Shown here: positions 23,896 through 35,927 of the stretch, piece after piece
Layout of the letters: each line of letters opens with the position of its first letter
Position numbering within the stretch: position 1 is the stretch's first letter
Assembly: GCF_000787575.1 (NCBI RefSeq)
Contig: NW_012236522.1
Span: 496,001 to 560,000, forward strand
Direction: 5' to 3'
DNA length: 64,000 nucleotides
DNA from: Acytostelium subglobosum LB1
Lineage: Eukaryota; Evosea; Eumycetozoa; Acytosteliales; Acytosteliaceae
Made by a program: the position numbers and the translations under genes
Notes under the pieces: model-generated
Databases searched by the model: none
What the model saw: only the letters and a program-made list of their open reading frames with translations
What the model was told of the DNA's origin: nothing

Positions 23896-25079
23896 TCCTT
23901 CCCTTAAAGTGTATATAAATATATAATACTCTATCTATCTATCTCTCTACAACTAGTTGAAAAAAAAAGTTATATATATCCCTGACGATCAAGGAGTCAT
24001 ACAGCAATAAACGACCCCTCAATAGTTCGTTATTAATTAATTATTATTGCACACCATTCATTCAATCAAATATCTTTGTTTTTTTTTTTGATCTTGAACG
24101 AGACCTCTCTCTCTATCTCAATCAATCAATCAACATTAACATTTATTAATAATAACAATACTTGTACAACAACAACCAATATTCATTCATTCTCATTGTG
24201 TTAATGGATACCTAGAGTGTTATTACTGTACAGATCTAAATGACCTCTTTTGGGAAGATGATCCTTTCATTCAATGATTCATTGATTGCAAATGCAATGA
24301 AGATGACGAGATGTATGTACTAAGTTTTGTTTTGAATTATGAAGGTATACAAGATTAATCCTATCACAAGCATAGAAAGAGACACAATGAGAGACAATGA
24401 GACAGACACAGAGGAAATAATTGATTGATGATTCTTAGTTTGGACTAGTCTAGACCCACACCACCATCCAACAACACAATTACCATTTAAGGTAATAATT
24501 CTCATTGGTGGTGGGTGTGGTGTGGATACCAGACAACCCCTAAATCCACACACAATTGATATTTATTGTTGTTGTGGTGTGGATGGTACACCACCTATCA
24601 TGTGAAGGGGGAGTGGAGGTGTCTCTGTCTTCATTGTCAATTCAACATTCACCACATCCATCTCTCTTCTACTCTCTCTCTAACTTATTCATTGAGATAA
24701 ATGCCAGCAGACTCATTCATTGTGTGAATCACTTTCTACAACTTGTCAAATATCACTACACAATCATTCATACACAGATACATAACAACCATACACATAC
24801 AATCATATATACACACTCATATTGACACATCACTTTACTTTATTGTGATAATTGATAGAACGAAATATCCACTGATACTGGATTACGACGACGACGGCAG
24901 TGTCAATTTACACATTCCAATCCTTATTGCTTATCGTCATTTTATAACAAACACCTTACTACTACCAACTTAAATCTTACTAAGACTAGAACGAAGGAGA
25001 CATAAAATACTTTAAATACCTTGTACACTTATACATACTTTTGGCAGCAGCAACCTACCAACCCATTTATTAAATAATA
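23896..25079. other. Divergent intergenic region, about 1.2 kb
   Basis: AT-rich with A/T homopolymers (24077-24088), ATTC/CAAT runs and TATA-like stretches. A GT/AC-rich patch at 24445-24640 holds imperfect inverted copies of a CCACACCACC motif. It serves the palmitoyltransferase (-) and RBR ligase (+) promoters. No gene seen. Confidence 0.45.
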
Positions 25080-27096
25080 ATGGATGAATACACATATAAT
25101 GATCACACGCCACTACAAAGCGAACATAATGCACAGGTGGCATCAGAGGCACCAAACATTATAAATCACAGTGTGGACACCTCAACACTTATCCGCCCAA
25201 TGGGATTGCCCGATCCACATTATCTTAAATCCCCAACGGGCTCATCCAGTCCAAACAAAGGACGTCGAGGCAGTTTCTCATCCATTTTGAGAAGGAGCTC
25301 CATTTCAATGGAGCGAAGACGCTCCAAGGACCTGACAGTCAACGACGATGAGCGTCTATCCAAGTTCCTCACCCATATTGCCCTGCGCCACAACATTGAA
25401 ACCAGCAATGAAGACACCAACAGTTGTGCCAGTGATGTGGCATCAAACATAGATATTGCCGACTATGATCCAAATGATTGGTTCCTTGAAGAGGATGAGG
25501 TAAGTTCAATTCAATCAAAAGTGGCACTTGTAATTGATTATCCTAACATACTTTTAATATTTATTAATTATAGGACGAGGAAGGACCATTATTCATATGT
25601 ATGGAGAAGCCAGAGATTGAAAAGAAGATTGTCCAACTTGCAGAACGACTTTCAAGCCAAATAGACCTATCTCCTGGTGTTGCAATATTACTCCTACAAT
25701 ACTTTAAGTATGTTAAAAACATATTATTCGTTTTCCTCTGACATATTCTAATCCAACAATCAATCATTCAACCAAATAACAATTTATAGATGGGACGACG
25801 ATAAGGTGATGTGTAACTACTTTGATGATCCAGATAGATATTGTTCCAAAGCCGGTATCCCAACGAAAAAGGTGGTGAATGACTTTGTTGGACAACCATG
25901 TTTGATCTGTTTCGAGTTATATCCACAATCAGAGACCTTCTCACTTAACTGTGGACATGGTCCATACTGCCTAGGTTGCTGGAAGACATACTTGCATGAG
26001 GAGCTTATTGCCAATGGCAGTGAGATCATCAACTCCTCATGTGTCTCACCACGTTGTACTTGTAAATTAACATTCGAGAACTGGAAGATGTTGGCATCCG
26101 ACAGAGACTACCATAGGTATGTTGTATTCAATCAAACTACTTCACTTTGAACACAACCTAACTCATAATCACTCTAGATATTGGTACTTTATCATTAAGG
26201 ACTTTGTTAACAATGACAAGCACATGGTCTTTTGTCCAAATCCAAACTGTGGCAATGCAATTAAGTACCAAGGAGTTGGCCGTCCAAATGATGTGGTCGA
26301 GTGTAACTGTGGTACAAGGTTCTGTTTCTCCTGTGGATGTGAGAAGCATAATCCAGTTTCTTGTCATCAGTTGACTGAATGGAAGTCCAAGAATAGTAAC
26401 GATCAGGAGAGTGTCAAGCTGATCATGTCAACATGCAAGTCCTGCTATCACTGTGGCATGCCTACCGAGAGAATCCAAGGCTGTAATCATATGGTGTGTC
26501 GAAAGGAGCAAGGTGGATGTGGTGGCGAGTGGTGTTGGATGTGTCGCGGTGACTGGAAGAACCACGGACAGCACACAGGAGGCTTCTACAGTTGCAACAA
26601 GTACGAGACGTCCGATGGCAAGAAGGAGGACGACAGTGCGGCCAAGGTGAAGCAAGAGAGTGACAGATTCCTTCACTACTTCAACCGATACTTCAACCAT
26701 GACATGTTGATGAAGCACGCCATGAAGATGAGACAAGATGAGATCGAGAAGAAGATGAACCAGTTCCGCGAGTTGACCAACCACAATCCAGACTTCCTCT
26801 ACGAAGCCCTCGAGCTGTTGATAGAGTGCCGAAGGATACTCAAGTATACCTACGTGTTTGGATTCTATCTTCAAGACAACGTCCCTGGCAAACTGTTCTT
26901 TGAATACCAACAAGCCAACGCTGAGGGTATCACCGAGTTATTGTCCGAAGGAGTCTATATCAACGTTGCGCTGGTCAATCCAGAGGAGATGAAGAACAGA
27001 ATCAGAGTCACAAAGAAGTACATTAACAATCTCGTCAAGAGTATTGAGGAGGGTCTGGGACTCGATGGTAACTTGGGCCTGAAGCCACAAGAATAA
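25080..27096 (+). CDS. rbrA: RBR-type E3 ubiquitin ligase, Ariadne-like, 599 aa
   Basis: Exons 25080..25499, 25574..25707, 25790..26116, 26178..27096; phases consistent. RBR ligases take ubiquitin from an E2 onto a RING2 cysteine and then onto the substrate. RING1 begins CLICFELYPQSETF. The IBR segment has CPNPNCGNAIKY and CNCGTRFCFSCGCEKHNPVSC. RING2 is CYHCGMPTERIQGCNHMVC, with the catalytic cysteine expected in NHMVC, then GGCGGEWCWMCRGDWKNHG. The following FYSCNKYE and long helices form the Ariadne domain, which holds the enzyme inactive until neddylated cullins bind. The N-terminal 140 residues are acidic/Ser-rich. D. discoideum rbrA affects prestalk differentiation; orthology is inferred. 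Confidence 0.85.
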
Positions 27097-27233
27097 CCAA
27101 TCAATCAATCAAAATGTACGACGACTTAAAACAACAAACTGCAACAACATTCAACAATAATAACATCATAATCATAATCTATAGTACTAAATAATAATAA
27201 TAAAGTAAAGTATTGGAGTACACTCCATACTTT

Positions 27234-29111
27234 CTAGGCATAGCTTGACTTCTTTAATAGCAATGGTACTTCCTTGCCTGTAAGATATATCTTGTTCTCC
27301 AGCTCGGGTAGCTTCTCTGATCGGAACACAAGATGTTTGTAGTAGGCAAAGATGAACCCAGTCATTGCAGAGTCGTATCCAGCAGAGTGTGCATTGGAGT
27401 CACTGGCTGTGTCAGCACTTAAAGTGACATCCATTAGGTTACTGCTCAGCAGCAGTGGCTCATTATTGTTTGGGGATAAGATTGATGTTGTGGTTGTCGT
27501 AGTTGTAGTCGATGTCGATGTCAATGAGGATGTGATCATGGAGGTGGAATCTTGATTGAGTTTGAATGGTAAGTTATCCATCTCTGTGGATAATGACATT
27601 GGTGCCAGTGTTGGAGTTGTTGATGTTGTTGTGGTACTTGTAACAGGTTTGTTGGTAATCGTGTTATCATTGTTATTGTCCTTCCTCATCTTCTTGGCTG
27701 CTTTGGCCTGACTGGCACTAGCCCTCCTAAACTCATCCTCATCAAGTACAATCTGTACATCATGGGAGAGAGTACATCCAATTCCATTCTTACAATATCC
27801 ATGATTCTAAAAAAAGGCAATGGCATTATTAGTGTGGATAGATTGATTGGATCTTTGATCGATCAAACATACAGCAAAGTCTGGACATATCTTGGAACCA
27901 TCGTAGCTCTTGGCATTTGACCGCAGGATATTGACAAGTGGCTCAGACCTCACACCATCCAAACTTCCAATAACCTTGTCACATGATAGGTATGATTGTT
28001 TGGATTGTACTCGTTGATAGTTGTTGCGCTCGCTGGTAGTGTATGATTATGGCAGTATTAGTACTGGATTTGATTTGATGATTGATTGTTAACATGATAC
28101 TCACTACTTTAGGAATAGATATTGAAGGAATGATCTATTCTCGTTGACCTTATACTCAGAGATATACTTGGTGTCATACCTAGGTTACGAGTGATGAGAG
28201 TAAGTAATTGATGAGCAAATGAATGTATCCAGTCAATCTTACACTTTTGGGAAGACATTGGTGAACTTGACTATAAATTCATTGAGTGTATCGGGGAGAT
28301 CGCCAATGAAACTCTGATAAAGGAATAGTATGTCAAAGAGTCCATTGTGTATGACAACTGGTTGGCGATGCTTTGAAAGTACTTCGATGAGCCTATGTTG
28401 CTTGGATTCCTTTGGTGCAACAGCAGTATTCTTGTTATTATTGTTGCCATGTCCATTGTTGTTGGCCTTTTTGTTGGACACTGTTGAGGTAGAGTGCGAT
28501 GAGGAGAATGATGTGAATGGAGTGAATGGTATACCATCGGTGAACAGCTTGTTAAAGTCGAATCCATGCTGAACGAGGAATGTCATTGAGGCAGGATACA
28601 CCTGGAACTCTGATTGATTGAGCAATAAGAATGAGAATATTCTGACGTCATAGTGATAGTTATGCGAAGACGATGATGATGATGTTGATGCGTCTGATGA
28701 GGATGAAGTAGTAGTACCAGTGTCCAATGGTCTCTTCTTGTTTCCATTCAATGTATCATCATTTGAAGCTGAAGTACTGATTGTTGCACTACTTTGTTCC
28801 TTTGTCTCTGTGAACACTGCAATTCCAAGTTGGAGTAATGACCTTGACTTGACCAACTTTGATATGAATGAGTATCTATCTTGAATGTTACTGGAGTATA
28901 GGCATGTACATGTTTGTTAGTTCACACATGTTATTGTTATCTTATGCTATGTCACATACCTTAGTTTCAATCCTTTGTGATAGCCAACACCAGAGAACTC
29001 TGTATCTATTGAGACGAATGAAGCATTATGTAGCGCCTTCTCCAAGTTGACCAACTCAATGTCAAAGTTTGAGTTGGTTATCAATGTAGTGTAGCCATGC
29101 TCCAAGCTCAT
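27234..29111 (-). CDS. toe1: TOE1-like 3' exonuclease/deadenylase, 535 aa
   Basis: Exons 29111..28960, 28890..28243, 28179..28105, 28032..27873, 27806..27234; phases all agree. TOE1 is a nuclear CAF1/DEDD exonuclease that trims tails of snRNAs and other small RNAs. Signs: FVSIDTEFSGVG (first Asp and Glu of DEDD), HRQPVVIHNGLFDILFLYQSF, a single C3H zinc finger CPDFANHGYCKNGIGC with TLSH (C-x8-C-x5-C-x3-H), and a final exonuclease block HSAGYDSAMTGFIFAYY. The finger lying inside the split nuclease is the TOE1 arrangement and separates it from CNOT7 and PARN. Thr/Ser-rich low-complexity inserts occur at 27500-27690 and 28640-28830. Confidence 0.88.
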
Positions 29112-29235
29112 GCTATACGTATATATATACTTATTATGTACTTGTATATTTATAACTGCACTTTGCACAGTTGATGTTACAAAGTCAAATGAATGAGATC
29201 TTCAAACAATCAATCATTTGTTCACTCACTTGACA

Positions 29236-29855
29236 ATGTCTCGACCAGATATACAATTATCAAGCGAATGTATTGATACATATAACCAGATGAGACATGC
29301 TGGTAGTCATTCATATATCTTCTTCAAGTTGAATGATACAAGAGATAGTATTGTTGTGTCAAAGACACTACCAAAAGACACACCTTACAATGTATTCCTA
29401 GACGAGTTGCCAGAGAACGATGGTTCATTCGTATTGGCAGACTATCATTGTGAGTCCAAACAGTTACATCGAATGGTATTCATGTTATGGTATGTTATGT
29501 TGCAAGTAGAGCTCTGACTGTTTGGAGTGATACTAACATGATTGATGTATTGACCGACCAGGTGCCCTGACATGGCAAGAGTGATGACCAAGATGTTGTA
29601 TGCTGCAAGTAAACAATTGATGATAACATCGTTTGAAGGTATTGAACAACAGATACTCTTTACATCAAAAGATGAGTTGAGTGAAGTCAAGTTCCAAGAT
29701 GAACTACTGGCGAGTAAGTTGAGAGAAGAAGGAATGAAGAAGTAGAGTAAAGTGTATGTTATGTTGTTGTATTATTATTATAAACAGGAGTTGCCGATTA
29801 TGTATCGGTGGACGAGGATGACGACTATCAATCAATCAATCGAGTTACAACATGA
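29236..29855 (+). CDS. ADF/cofilin-family actin-binding protein, 157 aa
   Basis: Exons 29236..29489, 29562..29713, 29788..29855, in phase. The ADF-H fold is shown by the N-terminal SSECIDTYNQMRHAGSHSYIFFKL, the DGSFVLADYHCE strand turn, and VFMLWCPDMARVMTKMLYA. In this last block WCPDxAxxxxKMxYAxSK is the conserved actin- and PIP2-binding helix. Such proteins sever and recycle actin filaments. The C-terminus is acidic (VSVDEDDDY), unusual for classic cofilin, so it may be one of the divergent dictyostelid cofilins rather than CofA. The last 11 bp of the coding region overlap the coding end of the opposite-strand surface-protein gene. Confidence 0.86.
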
Positions 29856-31236
29856 TGATGAAGGTCAGTGCGGTGGACAGGACGATGAATCCTTGGAGGC
29901 TGGATGCATCAGATGTTGACGATGGACCCGAAGTGGTCGTGGACGATGGATTGTTGGTAGTGGTGCCTGGGTTGCCAGTGGTCGAGCCTGGGTTACCAGT
30001 GGTACCAGTGGTGGTACCAGGGTTGCCAGTAGTGGCCGTAGTAGAGGCAGTGGTGGTGGCAGTGGTGGCAGTAGTGGACGCAGTGGTAGTGGCGCTGGTA
30101 GTGGTCGAGGCACTGGTGGTCGTGGAGGAGCTTCCGTCACATGGATTGGCGTAGGTCTTGGTGAGAATGTCTCCACACTTGTAGGCACAGCTGGCTGGGA
30201 TCACGTAGTCAACATCAGGACACTTGTTGTCCCTCAAACACTTGAAATAGGTGTCAAAGATGTCCTTGGTGACCTGAGTAAGATCGATGTAGGAGTGACA
30301 GGTACCGTTGGATGGACCAGAGTTACCACCAGAGCACTTGCAGATACTGTTTGATCCCGTGGAGATACAGTCCAAAGTTGAGTTACATGGAGTGGACTCA
30401 AGAACAGTCTTTGGTTGGCAGGTATGGTTCATGCACTAGAGTGAATGAACAATGTATTAGTATTGGATCTTGTATGGATGGATTGATGGATTGTTGGATT
30501 ACATACAGTAAGACCCTTGGTAATATCACACTCGGCAGAGGAGTCACATGCTCCATTGAGACCCACGGAGAAGTAGACGACACAGGTACCATTCATACAA
30601 GAACTTTGGACAGCACAGTCATCATCGGCAGTACAGTTTCCACCATTGGCAACTGGAGCACTACAGTTGAGGTTGGAGTTGCAAGTCTCATCCCACTTAC
30701 ACATGGTCTTGGTCTGGCACGATGGATACTTCGGATTGATACACTTTGATTCCTCACAAGACAATCCATGAGCACATTGGGTAGTGTTGGTGCATGCCTC
30801 ATCATATCCTAAAATGTATATAAGATGTTAGAGAGTTGCTCCAATGAGTGATTCAATGAATAGATGACTTACCAAGATAACCCTTCTCAATACAGATTGA
30901 GGTTATCAGGTCACAAGCATAGTAATCCTTGCATAGCTTGGTCATGTTGCAGTTCTCGCCCTTGGTTGGAAGGGAGGCACATTTGAATGTGGCATTGGAG
31001 ACTTCGATACAAACGGTTCCAAGCTCACAGATTGATGATACTGGCTCACATATCTCATCCTTCTTCTTGCAGACCAGACACACACCATGTGGACCTCCAT
31101 GATCTGAGCTAGATCCAGAGTTTGAATCAGAGCTCGAGGCAGAGCTTGAAACAGAACTTGAAGAATCCTGTGACCAGGTACTTTGAATAATAAAGGTCAT
31201 CAAGACCAATGTGATAAAAATGCGATAGTTAACCAT
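29845..31236 (-). CDS. Secreted Cys-rich, probably GPI-anchored surface protein, 418 aa
   Basis: Exons 31236..30873, 30808..30507, 30435..29845, phases consistent. A signal peptide (IFITLVLMTFIIQSTWSQ) is followed by a Ser-rich stretch. Many CxxxxxC modules come next (CLVCKKKDEICEPVSSIC, CTNTTQCAHGLSCEESKC, CTADDDCAVQSSCMNGTC) of the kind seen in dictyostelid extracellular proteins with Paramecium-surface-antigen-like repeats. The last third is a Thr/Ser/Ala stalk with GNPGTTTG repeats, likely O-glycosylated. The end is hydrophobic (GFIVLSTALTFIIML), fitting a GPI-attachment signal after Ser/Asp. Function unknown; cell-surface or extracellular-matrix role inferred. Confidence 0.8.
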
Positions 31237-32130
31237 AGTTTTTAGTTAAATATAATTATTTATAATAATAATAATAATTAATATAGGGAATAATATTTGT
31301 TTGTTTATATTTATCAAAGAATTAATAAATTAATGAAAATATATTTTAAAAACAATCAACTTGGCTCCTTTATGAACACATTGATGGAATAGTTCCATCC
31401 TTGACTTATTCCTCTATTTGGACCTGAGGCCATACCGATGTATCAAATAATTGAACGGGGTTGTGTCAATCTTGGAACCTTTGTCCTTTTTGTCCCACCC
31501 ACACACACTCACACACAAGCTGAAGGACATCCATTCAAACTAACAGGTGCCTTCATTCATTCAATCACTACCAATAATCCAAATACTAATTGAGATGCAT
31601 CATGATGTTGTCGTGAGACAAACAATCCATTGGTGTATTCATCATCGTCATCAGCATTGCAGATGTAAGTAGGTGTTATGCAAGTATATATCAATTTATA
31701 ATAATATGTTGATTCAACTTAATTTAGATTGATTGGATTGAGATTGAGTGATTGTTCAGCAATATCCAATTGGATGTTCAATGTTCACAACTCTTGTGTT
31801 ACTTACAAATCCTGCATTACCAAGGTAGTTGTCGACACTAATCAGTGATATCGATTACCTTAATAATATATATTTCCCAAACACAATTAATTGTCTTATT
31901 ATCCATTATTTATTTAGTAATACTTTGGAAGTTGATAAACAACTACTTTATGAATAATGTTATCTCATGTCAATGAATGAGTGAATGAATGAATGAATGA
32001 GTGAATCCAGCAAGTACTCTCTAACCCTTCACACTATTCTCAAATCTGTTTGCCCTTAAAAGGTAATAATAATAATAATAATGTTATTTATTTGTTGGAA
32101 GTTGACTTGAATGGGATAGGTGATGGTAAA
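31237..32130. other. Intergenic, about 900 bp
   Basis: Contains the 5' flank of the surface-protein gene (AT-rich, 31240-31340), ATTC/GAAT runs and an AAT repeat near 32068. Two short G+C-richer spots (31590-31670 and 31780-31850) look exon-like but lack a consistent splice model. No gene called. Confidence 0.4.
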
Positions 32131-35100
32131 CTATGCGGCAATGACAGACACCTTTAGATGACCATTGGAGGACTTGGCAACAGTGTGTTTATCTTTGGGT
32201 AGTTGATCCACTTGAATAAACTTCACCTCTGATTCTCCTTTGCCCGATCGATACTTGATTTCATTGTTAAAGTCAATGGCCAATGATTGTCCTTGTAGTT
32301 TCTGGAACAATGAGCAGAGCATCGTGATGAATACCGTCTTTTGTCCAGTCTCACAAATGAGATCGACATCATTAGTAATATGCAAGACAAAGTAGTTGTC
32401 GCAATGTGTGCTCATACTGATCTTGGCGATGGCACCCAACGCTATCTTTCGCTTGAGTACGAACCATGATCCATCCTTCTTGGGCTTGTGAGTGGCGACA
32501 TGATAGAGATGACTGTTGGTGATGATTAGCTCACGCTTCTGAACCTTGTAACGTCTATCAACTTTGGACACCGAGATACTTAGACGTACGACAGCTTGAT
32601 CTCCCTCCTCCCGACGTAGTACCTTGTTGGTGTAGTTGTCCTTCGCCACAGATAGGAAGTCGCCAAAGAATGCGGTTGATGACAGAACAAGACTGTTACG
32701 ATTGCGAGACTTCTTGCCATCGAACAGACTCTGTGAGTAGTTCTTCAACTTGACGTACTCTCTCCTGAGTAGCCAAGCTCGGTACGCTCGTTGTATCTTC
32801 CTTGCGGCCAACATGCGTAGGTACCACTTGCGAGTGTGATACATCTTCCACACGGACTGTATCTTTGTGGCCAACTCCTCGAGACGAGCTGTGCGCCTAT
32901 CCTCCATCTTGAACAAAGGTTGAGGGTTGCGTATGAAGATCTTGGTGACACCGAATTGGTACTCGGCTGCATCGACCTCCATCTCTCGCAGCACAATCTC
33001 TGCGCACACCTTGGCATCCTGTCCCTCCCATCTTGGCCACGTCTTCTTTGTGATCATGTAGTACCTCTTCATGAACTTGGTGTAGGGTTGACGATAGCAG
33101 AAGCCAGCTCGACGTACCAACAAGTTCTCAAACAGGCCAAGGTACCTCACCTGCTGGGCCGCCTTGTCCTGATCCCAAACAAGTGCTCCCTTGTTCTCGT
33201 TTGGCTTGATGCAACGGATATAGTGAGGGCTACAACTATACAACGACTTGAGTAGTGCGGTCACTTGTGACTTGAACTGGAATCCAGCAGTGATTGGTCT
33301 CTTCTTGTCTGTTGGGATAACACTCTTGGACACTACCTCCACTGATTCAAGTGCATCACCATTGGCAGGTGCATGTTGGTTGAACACCTCAACAAGAAGT
33401 GTGAGCGATGAGGATGTGGCCAATGCGACAAGGTCATTGAATAGTGTGTCTCTGTTCTTGTCGAGGAATCCATCGATGTTGTACGCAACCTTGCCAGCAT
33501 AATGTGATATGTTGAATTGCTGTTGATTCTTTGATGTCAAGCCAGGCTTGGAGTAATGTGAATGTGTTGCGCAATGTCTCTCCATCTTCTCCAACACACT
33601 GGAATCGTTGCCTTCGGGGAACAGACACTCCTCATCCAACAACGATAGAATGCCCAATGGTCTCTTCTCAATGAGATCAACACAAGGTTTGTTGTCTACA
33701 TAGTCCACTGGCTCCCACTTGATGCCCTCCGACACGTACTCCTCCTGTTCAGTCTTGAGAGTCAAGTCAATGAATATCTGTTGCAATGTCTCATTGACAT
33801 AGTTGATGCAGAACTGTTCAAAGCTGTTATTCTATTATAATTGATTGATTGGTTGAATGAAAGAGTAAGTGGAATGGTTCCTGGTGTGTTGATCATTCTT
33901 TCGTTTTGGTCATGTGATCATCCAAACTAGATAGTTACCTCAAATATCTCGAATCCATAGATGTCTAGGACTCCTATCACTTTGCCTTTGGTAGTGACCT
34001 CGATTGACTTGTTAATGGACCGAACGAGCCAATCGAATAATCGGCTGTAGATTGCCTTGGCAAGGGCATCTCGTGCATAGATGGCCTGCTCTACAGTCTG
34101 AGGAACAGAGTATTGTGACTTCCTCATACCTTGTCCCATGCTTATGTCACGTGTGACAAGAGACTTGTCTAGTTGCGAGGCACTGACGCCCATTAACCTT
34201 GCAATAGTTGCAATGAGCTCCTTGTCCTTTGATTCTGCTTGGTCCTCCCCCTTCTCTGACTTGGTGAACTGTACATTGCCCAGCAAGATGATTGAAGATA
34301 GTAATCTTAACACTTGTTTCTGATCATCTTGATTGATTCCGACTACATTCATTGCATTGATTGTTGCCTTCCATCCAGCAACATCATCAATACCATCGGC
34401 AGTTACACATTGACTCTTGTTTAGATACTCATACTGATCCATCGGTAAAAGACCAAGTTCACTACGTTCCTCTATGGATGCACCACTGAGCAGTTGGTAG
34501 AAAATATGGAAGTTGCGTTCACCTACTGTCTGCTTGACGACCCTTGACTTCTCCAACAAGTAGTTGGTGATCTTGCCTCCATCAGGGTCACCAGCATAGT
34601 TGAACTGTATCTCGGTGTACTTTCCAAACCTTGAAGAATTGTTGTTCCTCAGTGTCTTGGCATTTCCAAATGCCTCAAGTAGGGGATTGGACTCAAGTAT
34701 CTGGTTCTTGATTCTTTCGACCTCCTTGCTACTACCAGTGATACTGGCGATATATTGCATTATATACTTTGATGCCTCTGTCTTTCCAGCACCCGATTCT
34801 CCTGATATTATAATACATTGATTCTCATGTTCTGACCTTAGTGCGCGATATGCCTTATCTGCGACACTATAAACATGAGGTGGTATCTCAAACTCATGCT
34901 TGCCCTTGTACAGATCAATATACTTCTTGTCATAAATGCCAAGTTGTTTGTATGGATTACAAGATACCAATACAGGTCCAATTGAAGTCTATGTATATTG
35001 ATCATGTGATTGAGTTAGTAATGGAATTATTCCATATTGATTGAATGAACGGACTTACATAGATCAATTCATCTTTATATCTTTGTTGTAAGTTGTTGTT

Positions 35101-35328
35101 TAAGGCTACCTCCGTGACATCGGATAACATAACCAAGTCGTCCACTCCAACTTTGTTATTGACTGGTCTAATAACTAAACCTGGAGAATTAGGTGTTGTT
35201 GGAACTTGACATCCTCCATTATGTTTCATTGAACTGGAACTGGATGGTGAAGTAGTAGTTGATGTCGAAGTGGTTGATGTTGTATTCTTCTTTCCCTTTA
35301 TAATTTTATATTGTTCATTAGTGAACAT
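32131..35328 (-). CDS. Short-tailed class I myosin heavy chain, 1006 aa
   Basis: Exons 35328..35059, 34988..33939, 33831..32131, all phase 0. Motor: P-loop GESGAGKTEASKYIMQYIA, switch I NNNSSRFGKY, switch II DIYGFEIFE, and actin-binding SLYSCSPHYIRCIKPNENK. The TEDS site, 16 residues before DALAK, is Ser, so activation by PAK-type kinases is expected. Two IQ motifs (ATKIQSVWKMYHTRKW, ARKIQRAYRAWLLRREY) bind light chains. A basic TH1 tail ends without an SH3 or GPA region, as in Dictyostelium MyoA, MyoE and MyoF. About 58 residues rich in Thr/Ser precede VGVDDLVMLSDV, where the motor normally starts; this extension is unusual. An ATG followed by GTAAGT just upstream (about 35355-35361) hints at another possible 5' exon. 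Confidence 0.9.
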
Positions 35329-35927
35329 TCTATCATTATCAATCCTTTGGATCACTTACCATTATTTATAAAGATAACAAATAATCTACAATGATAGGGA
35401 ATATATTTCTTACTTGGATTCAAATAACAATAACATCCTCCTCATATTCATAATCATATGCATGGATCACATCTAACGATCCATAGCAATCATACACTAA
35501 CAATAATAAACTGGTGGTGGGGGTGGTGTGCTGTGATCAATCGATCACACCACTGTTCTGGAGACCATGGTCATATGACTGACTGGGTGGGCTGGGTAAA
35601 CACCAGTAACATAAATGTAATGAAGGGTGGAAGGAAGGAAGGAAGACTACTATGATGGATATATAAAGGTAATTAATTGAATGAATGTTATTGTGTTTTT
35701 GATTGGTTTGATTGAAAAGATCACGATAGCATTGGATTGAATGAATGGATTGTGATCAGATATAGACCCGTGACCTTGTAGGGTTGGTCACCTTGATTGA
35801 TTGTTCCAGTCAATGTCGGCGGCTGATTATAAGGTATAGGGGTGGTGGTGTTGTTGTTGTTGTGTTTGGTAGAGTGATGGTTGTTCGTCGTTCCTTAAGT
35901 CTGAGTGAGGTGGGCAAGGTAAATAGT
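35329..35927. other. Spacer between myosin 5' end and the RNA-binding protein 3' end
   Basis: About 600 bp; G-rich on the plus strand at 35512-35532 and 35840-35870, with GGAA repeats at 35630-35645. No gene seen. Confidence 0.45.

Noticed and set aside
31560-31850. Exon-like fragments upstream of the surface-protein gene
   Set aside because: No acceptor or donor pairs give a consistent frame, and both strands look equally protein-like.
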